Assembly (NCBI RefSeq): GCF_013415125.1
Contig: NZ_JACCDE010000007.1
Coordinates: 62,001-126,000, forward strand
Reading direction: 5' to 3'
Length of the DNA stretch: 64,000 nucleotides
From: Vreelandella glaciei
GTDB taxonomy: Bacteria > Pseudomonadota > Gammaproteobacteria > Pseudomonadales > Halomonadaceae
Shown here: in pieces, positions 56,102 to 64,000 of the stretch
Layout of the letters: every line of letters starts with the position of its first letter
How positions within the stretch are numbered: position 1 is the first letter of the stretch
Notes under the pieces: generated by a model
Databases searched by the model: none
Told to the model about the DNA's origin: nothing
Seen by the model: the letters and a program-made list of their open reading frames with translations, nothing else
Position numbers and translations under genes: made by a program

Positions 56102-56702
56102 CGATATCATGGTCATCGTGATGGCGGCAGGCCAATCAAGCCGCTTTGGCAGCGATAAAAGAGTCGCCAAGTTAGGCAATGGGGAAACGCTGCTTAGCTT
56201 CACTTTACGGACTATTCAGAAAACTTTTTCTAATAGCCGCGTTGTTATCAAACCCGAAGATAACGCCCAGTCACTCGGCCTTACACCAACACATCACACT
56301 ATCATTAGTCAGCGCAGTCATTTAGGCCTTGGTTACAGTATTAGCGATGCTTTTAGACAACTCTGCAGCGATGAAAGCGTACATCATTTTCGTGCTGCCG
56401 CAGTATGGTTAGCCGACCTCCCCTGGGTAAGCGAAGAGACATGCAGTGTATTAACAAAAATGGCCACGCCAGACAGTATTGTACAGCCGCTACACCAAGG
56501 AAATCCGGGGCACCCTGTTGTGTTTGGAAGAAAATTCTGGAGCGAACTGGCACTTTTAGAAAACGACAAGGGTGCAAACACTGTCATCAAAAAGCATAGC
56601 GACCGTGTTATATACGTCTCTCTCAGCGACCCAGGGGTATGTTCTGATGTGGATTACCCTGATGATTTAATAAAACAACGAATAAAGACAAAAGGCATAT
56701 AA
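56091..56702 (+). CDS. MocA/MobA-like molybdopterin nucleotidyltransferase
   Basis: 203 aa, NTP-transferase fold: VMAAGQSSRFGSDKR at the start is the nucleotide/metal loop, with WLADLPWVS and GNPGHPVVFGRKFW later. MocA-type enzymes attach CMP to Moco to form the MCD cofactor used by xanthine-oxidase-type hydroxylases. It starts at 56091 inside the xdhC-like stop (ATG overlapping by 11 bases); a TTG at 56061 is less likely. Third gene of the Moco-subunit operon. Confidence 0.85.
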   Translation: MPCSDIMVIVMAAGQSSRFGSDKRVAKLGNGETLLSFTLRTIQKTFSNSRVVIKPEDNAQSLGLTPTHHTIISQRSHLGLGYSISDAFRQLCSDESVHHFRAAAVWLADLPWVSEETCSVLTKMATPDSIVQPLHQGNPGHPVVFGRKFWSELALLENDKGANTVIKKHSDRVIYVSLSDPGVCSDVDYPDDLIKQRIKTKGI

Positions 56703-56935
56703 ACGTTACACAAAACCCAAACAAAATTACACTAAAAGCTAAAACAAGCTTTTAGCTTAACACTACTATATTAGCTTCAAAAAATATTAAAAAAGCAATC
56801 ATGAAAGCAAGTGCACCATTCGCCGCTAATGAGTAGCGGCAGTAAGAATAAAACCAGGGAACCATTAAACAGCCAGAGTATGACACTCGCCAACATCCTT
56901 GTGCTCTGCTTCTGGCCAACATATCGAGGCAACAA

Positions 56936-58242
56936 ATGAAAAAATTTCTCGTCTTTCATTGACGCAGAAACTGCTGGTCGCTGTCGCTATTCCTCTCTTA
57001 GTGGTAGCTGTTATTTTAGGCTTTGTGGTCAATCAACAGCTTAACCAGGCTATTCTAGCGTTAATCGATAATGCCGGGAAGCGGCAGGTAGAAGCTCGGG
57101 CAGATGAAATCAGCCGCTGGATTACCGGGTACCGTAATTGGATCGCCGTGCTTGCTCAAGATGAGCGTTTGGTGGAAGACGTGCCGCTTGCGTCTCACCG
57201 CGCTTGGCTCGAAAAACGCTACCCGCCGGGGGGCACCATCGAGTCACTGTTCTTTACTGACGCATCTGGAGCGACCCTAACTCACGCAGGCGTCAACTTG
57301 CAGATAGCCGAACGTCCTTATTTCAAAGCCTTAGTGACTGACGGCACCCAGGATAGTCTGCTAAGCGATCCGGTTATCTCCATGGTGAGTGGCCTGCCAA
57401 CGGCTATTGTCGCTGATACTGTATTCGATGAGCGTGGCAATCGAGCGGGACTGCTGGGCATGACCGTTTCCATGGCCGCCGTATCTGATATTACCTCCGA
57501 TATTAATGTTGGCGATGGCAGCTACGGCTGGCTAATCGACAGCCAAGGGCAAGTCATTGCTCATCCGGTTGAAGAGTATCGCATGTCGCTCAATTATACC
57601 GATGCCGACCAGCAGGGCTACCAAGGGCTGGATGCATTGAGTCAGCAAATACTCAGCGGCACGGCAGGCTCCGGTGAAATAACCATGCCCAGCGGTGAGC
57701 AGACCGTGCTCATGTGGAGCCCAGTGGAAGGCACTTCCTGGGTGGTCGGGGTCACCGTTCCCATCACCGCCTTTACGACCGCGACAAACAGCCTGCTGCA
57801 GTCGCTGCTGGTGGTGGTTGCCTATGCCGCGCGGCGTTCACTTGCGCTTATCAAGCATACCGCCAGTGCCATGGCGGATATTGCCAAAGGAAAAGGCGAT
57901 TTGAAGCGCCGTTTAGAAGCCAAAACTCAGGATGAAATTGGCGACCTCGCCCATGGTTTTAATGCCTTTGTGGAGCGCATGCAGCCCACACTTCAGGAGG
58001 TGCGCCCAAACGCTCGAACGGTTTTATCCGATGCCAGCGATATGGCGGATGGTACTCATAAGCTATCATCGCGTACCGAACAAGCGGCGGCTAATCTCCA
58101 GGAAACGCCCGCCTCAATGGAGCAGATTCATTCCACGGTAGCGCATAAAGCGCGGACAGTCACTGGACTACCTCAAGCGCCTAGCCGCCCTCCTCAGGCC
58201 ACTCAGCAAAAGCATGAAGTAGCGGAGTGAGAAGAGTTCTAA
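56936..58242 (+). pseudogene. Decayed methyl-accepting chemotaxis protein with dCache sensor
   Basis: The preserved part has an N-terminal membrane helix, a periplasmic dCache sensor (about 50-290 of the reading) and a HAMP-like stretch. Four lesions are visible. (1) The ATG at 56936, with a GAGG site, runs into a stop after eight codons; one extra A in the A-run at 56939-56944 would restore MKKISRLSLTQK. (2) The second membrane helix is cut short (LLVVVAYAARRS). (3) The methylation/signalling domain ends after ASMEQIHSTV, so the CheA/CheW tip is missing. (4) The tail reads EVAE-TGA-EEF-stop, that is EWEEF with Trp turned to stop. Function as a receptor is lost. Its original ligand was perhaps a pyridine or organic acid, by position only. 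Confidence 0.85.
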
Positions 58243-58263
58243 TTTCTCATCATTAATAAGGCT

Positions 58264-58289
58264 AAAAGGCACCCGTTTGGGTGCTTTTT
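58264..58289 (+). terminator. Terminator after the decayed MCP
   Basis: Stem GGCACCC/GGGTGC with loop GTTT and five T. Near-identical to the hairpin at 41667-41690, and located 21 bases after the MCP stop, compared with 23 bases in the fossil copy. Confidence 0.88.
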
Positions 58290-58303
58290 AGTGAGCGCCT
58301 AAG

Positions 58304-58332
58304 AAAAAAAGCCTGCATCCGAAGGTGCAGGC
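58304..58332 (-). terminator. Rho-independent terminator of katG
   Basis: On the minus strand: stem GCCTGCA/TGCAGGC with a short bulge and loop, followed by seven T. It lies 30-58 bases after the katG stop. Confidence 0.9.
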
Positions 58333-58361
58333 TTACTTACAAGAACTAAAACGCTTAGTGC

Positions 58362-60527
<2,166 letters not shown>

Positions 60528-60752
60528 TCACTCTATTTTGTGTTAGTTGCTTTTTTTCTTGGTGGTGCTCGCTTTCTAGCGACCAAGTCAACTGACGTTG
60601 AGCGTCGTGTACGTTGTCTTTCTGACTAGCACGGACACCTCACTCACTTGGTACTGTTTTAAAGCAGATCAGCCATAGGCACAATTTGCTTTTTGCGACC
60701 GCTCTAATAGTTTTTACCCATCACCCCTGTTAATACCCACTCCTAGTCGCTG

Positions 60753-61757
60753 CTAACGGGTGAACTCCTCGGTGTCAATATCCGCTTGCTGCGCCTCGCT
60801 GTAGCGAGCCCCTGCGACCTGATCGGGCGTCATCATGGCATCCAACTGCTGCATTGTGATGGCATCAAGGCGCAGTGTTTCCGACGCTAAATTTTCGCGC
60901 ATATGGTCAGGTGAGCGTGTCCCCGGAATGGGAATAATGTCGTCGCCTTTCGCTTTCAGCCAGGCCAGTGCCAGTTGCCCCGGCGTTACGTTTAAAGCCT
61001 GCGCCAGCGCCGCAAGGCGTTCAAATAGTTTTATATTATGCGGGTAGTTTTCGGCGCTGAAGCGCGGCATATTACGGCGCATATCGCCCTCTTCAAGACG
61101 CGCTGGGTCTTGAATGGCGCCGGTTAAGAAGCCGCGCCCCAGAGGGCTAAACGCGACCATGGCCGCGCCCACCTCTCGGCACGCATCGATCAGGGCGATT
61201 TCAGGGTTGCGCGTCCACAGCGAGTATTCCGACTGCACCGCGGCGATGGGATATTCAGTTGCCGCACGACGTAACGTTAGCGCAGAAACTTCAGAGAGCC
61301 CCACGCCACCAATTTTTCCCTCTTCCATCAAGCGCCCCAGCGCGCCGACGCTCTCTTCAATGGGGACTTGGCGATCCAAGCGGTGCAGGTAGTAGAGATC
61401 CAAATGGTCGGTACGCAGGCGCGCAAGGCTTGCTTCGCACTGTTTGCGCAGGTTTGCCGGACGGCCGTCAATCACCCGTTTGCCTGACTCAGGGTCCATC
61501 GCCATGCCGCATTTACTGGCCAGAAACAGCTGATGCCGCTTGCCCTCCAAAGCGCGCCCGACCACTTTCTCATTGGCCGTAGCGCCGTACAGGGTGGCGG
61601 TGTCAAAGTGGCGATAGCCCATATCAAAGGCCTCATCCAGCGCTCGTAAAGCCGCGCTTTCCGGCACGATGCTGCCGTAGCCGTGGGAGAGGTTCATACA
61701 GCCCAGGCCAATCGAAGGGGCATTTACGGCGTTAAGGCGCTGAAAGAAGCTCGACAT
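60753..61757 (-). CDS. Aldo/keto reductase
   Basis: NADPH-dependent oxidoreductase, (beta/alpha)8 barrel, 334 aa from the ATG at 61757 (MSSFFQRLN); further upstream ATGs lack a ribosome site. Catalytic Asp/Tyr in HFDTATLYG, Lys in LASKCGM, His in YYLHRLD. Late NADP-binding stretch IPIPGTRSPDHMRENL. Closest in pattern to the YhdN/pyridoxal-reductase-like AKRs. It follows the ABC exporter gene after 28 bases on the same strand. Substrate unknown. Confidence 0.92.
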   Translation of the reverse strand: MSSFFQRLNAVNAPSIGLGCMNLSHGYGSIVPESAALRALDEAFDMGYRHFDTATLYGATANEKVVGRALEGKRHQLFLASKCGMAMDPESGKRVIDGRPANLRKQCEASLARLRTDHLDLYYLHRLDRQVPIEESVGALGRLMEEGKIGGVGLSEVSALTLRRAATEYPIAAVQSEYSLWTRNPEIALIDACREVGAAMVAFSPLGRGFLTGAIQDPARLEEGDMRRNMPRFSAENYPHNIKLFERLAALAQALNVTPGQLALAWLKAKGDDIIPIPGTRSPDHMRENLASETLRLDAITMQQLDAMMTPDQVAGARYSEAQQADIDTEEFTR

Positions 61758-61785
61758 CGATATTCCCATCATTAAAAGGACCGTT

Positions 61786-63552
61786 TTATAACGTTTCACC
61801 GCCGAACTGCAACGCGGCTAAATGACGATAGAGCGGGCTAGTGGTGATTAATTCATCGTGGGTGCCCGCTGCGATTAGCTTTCCACCATCGAGCACCAGC
61901 AAACGATCAGCGGCGATAACTGTGGCGAGCCGATGGGCAATGACGATGCTGGTGCGTCCTACCATCAGCCGATCCAGCGCCTGCTGTACTAGCCGCTCAC
62001 TCTCCGCATCCAAGGCGCTGGTGGCTTCATCCAACAACAAAACTGCAGGGTTTTTAAGCAGCGCCCGGGCGATAGCGAGCCGCTGACGCTGGCCGCCGGA
62101 AAGCTGCACCCCACCGGGCCCCAGAGGCGTATCAAAGCCTTGAGGCAGCGCCTCGATAAAGTCGAGGGCACTGGCATCCTGGGCAGCAGTGCGCAGCCTT
62201 TCAATGCTCGCTTCGGGGTCACCATAGCGTAGGTTCTCAGCCACCGAGCCGCTGAACAGCACAGGCTCTTGCGCCACCAGCCCCATGACACTGCGCAAGG
62301 CAGCAAGCTCTAAGCTGCGGATATCACAGCCATCAAGGCTGATACGCCCTTGGCTAGGATCATAAAAGCGCAGCAACAACGCCAAGAGGGTGCTTTTACC
62401 CGCCCCCGAAGGCCCCACCACCGCTACCCGTTCTCCCGGCTTAATATGCAGATCAAACCCTTCCAACGCTGGGATTGCCCGGCCGGGGTAGGTGAAGCTG
62501 ACGCTCTCCAGCACAATGTCACCTTTTGATGGCATCGGTAGGGGATGTGGATTCGCAGGTGACTGGATTGCGGGCTGAGTATCAAGCAGCTCCAATAAGC
62601 GCTCTGCCGCCCCCGCTGCGCGCTGCACATCACCCGCGACTTCAGCCAAGGTGGCGATAGCCCCCGCCGCCAGCACGGCATAAAAAATAAATGCTGATAG
62701 CTCGCCCGCGCTCATAGTGCCATCTAACACCGCCTGACCACCCTGCCAGAGCATTAAGCCAACTGCAGTAAACACCACTAGCATGGCGATACCGGTCAAC
62801 CAGGCGCGCTGCTGGGTGCGCTCTACGGCGCTGCCGAACGCCTGCTCCACGCGCTGACCGTAGTGGGTTTTATCCGCCGCTTCGTGGGTAAACGCCTGGA
62901 GGGTTCGAATGCCGCTCAGCGCCTCCTCAGCATAACGGCCAAGTTCGGCCACACGATCCTGGCTAGTGCGCGAAAGTCGCCGTACCCGGCGGCCGTACCA
63001 GACAATCGGTAGAAGCGTAGCGGGGATGCCAATCAGCACCATCGCCGAGAGCCACGGCTGAGTCACCAGCATGAGCACCACGGCGCCTACCAGCATGACC
63101 AGATTGCGCAGCGCCAACGAGACCGAGGAGCCAAACAGGCTCTGTAGAACGCTGGTGTCCGCGGTCAGCCGAGAGGCGATCTCTCCGGCAGCACGGCCGG
63201 AGCTGGCGCTCTCGAAGAAACTCGGCTCTAAAGTGAGCAAATGATCAAACACGCGCTGGCGCAAGTCCGCAGCCAGGCGCTCGCCAATCCAGGTCACTTG
63301 GTAGTAACGAAGTGCAGAAACAAGCGCCAGCACCGTGACTACGGCCAGCATTAAACCCAGTGTTTGGGCCAACGCCTGTTGATCAGCGGCGAGAAAACCT
63401 CTGTCGATGACCAGACGCAATCCATTCCCTAGCAGGAGCACGCTTCCCGAGGCCATAAGTAGCGCCAGGCCAGCCAGAGCCAACCGCGTGCGGTAGGGGC
63501 GCAGTAGACCCAGCAAACGCAGCAGTACTCGGGGATTGGGGCGTTGATTCAT
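61786..63552 (-). CDS. ABC exporter, fused permease/ATPase (MsbA/MdlB-like)
   Basis: 588 aa half-transporter: six membrane helices (about 15-310) and a nucleotide-binding domain (about 340-580). Walker A GPSGAGKST, Q-loop LVAQEPVLFSG, signature LSGGQRQRLAIARAL, Walker B AVLLLDEATSALD, switch His VIAHRLAT. Type of exporter for lipids or drugs; acts as homodimer. Which substrate is unclear. An aldo/keto reductase gene follows. Confidence 0.93.
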   Translation of the reverse strand: MNQRPNPRVLLRLLGLLRPYRTRLALAGLALLMASGSVLLLGNGLRLVIDRGFLAADQQALAQTLGLMLAVVTVLALVSALRYYQVTWIGERLAADLRQRVFDHLLTLEPSFFESASSGRAAGEIASRLTADTSVLQSLFGSSVSLALRNLVMLVGAVVLMLVTQPWLSAMVLIGIPATLLPIVWYGRRVRRLSRTSQDRVAELGRYAEEALSGIRTLQAFTHEAADKTHYGQRVEQAFGSAVERTQQRAWLTGIAMLVVFTAVGLMLWQGGQAVLDGTMSAGELSAFIFYAVLAAGAIATLAEVAGDVQRAAGAAERLLELLDTQPAIQSPANPHPLPMPSKGDIVLESVSFTYPGRAIPALEGFDLHIKPGERVAVVGPSGAGKSTLLALLLRFYDPSQGRISLDGCDIRSLELAALRSVMGLVAQEPVLFSGSVAENLRYGDPEASIERLRTAAQDASALDFIEALPQGFDTPLGPGGVQLSGGQRQRLAIARALLKNPAVLLLDEATSALDAESERLVQQALDRLMVGRTSIVIAHRLATVIAADRLLVLDGGKLIAAGTHDELITTSPLYRHLAALQFGGETL

Positions 63553-63622
63553 AGTCGCGATTGCTCAACACATAAGGTGGTAGTCGACCATAGCAGGAGT
63601 AGCAGCGCCCTGCACAGAAACT

Positions 63623-63648
63623 AAAAAGCCCGCGATTGCTCGCGGGCT
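63623..63648 (-). terminator. Terminator of pntB
   Basis: Minus-strand stem AGCCCGCG/CGCGGGCT, six-base loop, then five T; about 70 bases after the pntB stop. Confidence 0.9.
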
Positions 63649-63715
63649 CAGTCCCTAATAGCTCTTAGTAGCCTAGCGTCCAGCTAAGTTACGTGGGTAG
63701 CTAAAACGCAAAGGC

Positions 63716-64000
63716 CTAATCAATCAACGGCAGCAGCGTATTTAAGCTATCACGGGCATCGCCATAGAACATGCGCGTGTTCTCTTTAAAGAACAGCGGG
63801 TTTTCGATACCAGAGTAGCCGGTGCCCTGGCCACGTTTGCAGACAAACACCTGCTTGGCTTCCCATACCTTCAATACCGGCATGCCAGCAATCGGGCTAT
63901 TGGGGTCTTCTTCGGCCGCTGGATTAACGATATCGTTGGAGCCAATCACGATCACCACGTCGGTGGTAGCAAAATCGTCGTTGATTTCATCCATCTCCAG
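63716..64000 (-). CDS. pntB: NAD(P) transhydrogenase subunit beta PntB (partial, C-terminus)
   Basis: The last 94 residues are in the window; the gene runs off the right edge. The sequence is the NADP(H)-binding domain [53 protein letters not shown] and the end [10 protein letters not shown]. With PntA and the membrane domain it couples proton entry to hydride transfer from NADH to NADP+. Its terminator lies immediately after. Confidence 0.95.
   Translation of the reverse strand: MEMDEINDDFATTDVVIVIGSNDIVNPAAEEDPNSPIAGMPVLKVWEAKQVFVCKRGQGTGYSGIENPLFFKENTRMFYGDARDSLNTLLPLID

Overview
The window reads as a chromosome segment of a moderately GC-rich, heterotrophic gammaproteobacterium, most likely a Halomonadaceae member (Halomonas/Vreelandella-like). 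The basis is the gene mix (TRAP transporters, PhoX, HemP-led heme uptake, KatG, PntB, DUF1127, FCD/LysR regulators) and close resemblance of AcdS and the Nic proteins to Pseudomonas forms. No database search was possible, so the taxonomic call is inference. I saw no rRNA, tRNA, CRISPR array, transposase or phage gene. The segment is a string of small catabolic and uptake modules, most with their own regulator.

Layout. 0-2.5 kb: a TRAP binding protein cut by the window edge, an asparaginase and a divergent FCD regulator with a perfect palindrome between them. 2.5-6.2 kb: LysR regulator, DUF1127 protein, Tat-exported PhoX phosphatase. 6.3-12.9 kb: heme uptake and use (Fur box, hemP, TonB receptor, hmuS, hmuT, hmuU, hmuV, DUF454 protein). 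12.9-14.6 kb: ACC deaminase acdS with a divergent Lrp-type regulator. 14.8-17.5 kb: small unknown protein, MgtE Mg2+ transporter, TauE/SafE transporter. 17.5-25.9 kb: 2-aminoethylphosphonate uptake and degradation (phnSTU, phnWX, EamA-family protein, phnR, HAD phosphatase) with two matching operators. 26-28.7 kb: GAF/PAS/GGDEF/EAL protein. 28.8-35.6 kb: TRAP transporter plus LysR regulator facing pxpABC (5-oxoproline uptake and opening to glutamate). 35.6-41.6 kb: a TauABC-like ABC transporter, amidohydrolase and TauE/SafE permease with a divergent LysR regulator, substrate unknown. 41.8-56.7 kb: a complete aerobic nicotinate degradation island (nicX, sodium symporter, nicA/nicB, nicCDEF, nicR, a second Moco subunit and two Moco-maturation genes). 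56.9-64 kb: a decayed chemoreceptor gene, katG, an aldo/keto reductase, an ABC exporter and the end of pntB.

How the genes work together. Several modules pair a high-affinity importer with the enzymes for its cargo and a local regulator: AEP, 5-oxoproline, the unknown amidohydrolase substrate, and nicotinate. In the nic island the nicotinate hydroxylase appears to be three proteins: NicA (two 2Fe-2S), a free-standing molybdenum subunit (52.9-55.1 kb), and a 'NicB' that keeps the three-heme tail but has lost the front of its molybdenum domain. Similar motif copies in the nicA/nicC and nicR/Moco-subunit spacers fit one NicR regulon.

The most unexpected structure is that the nic island is bracketed, in the same orientation, by two chemoreceptor (MCP) gene ends. 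A short 3' fossil at 41.6 kb and a multiply broken MCP at 56.9-58.2 kb share nearly the same last seven codons and nearly the same terminator at the same distance. This suggests that MCP tails were the recombination points at which the island came in or was rearranged.
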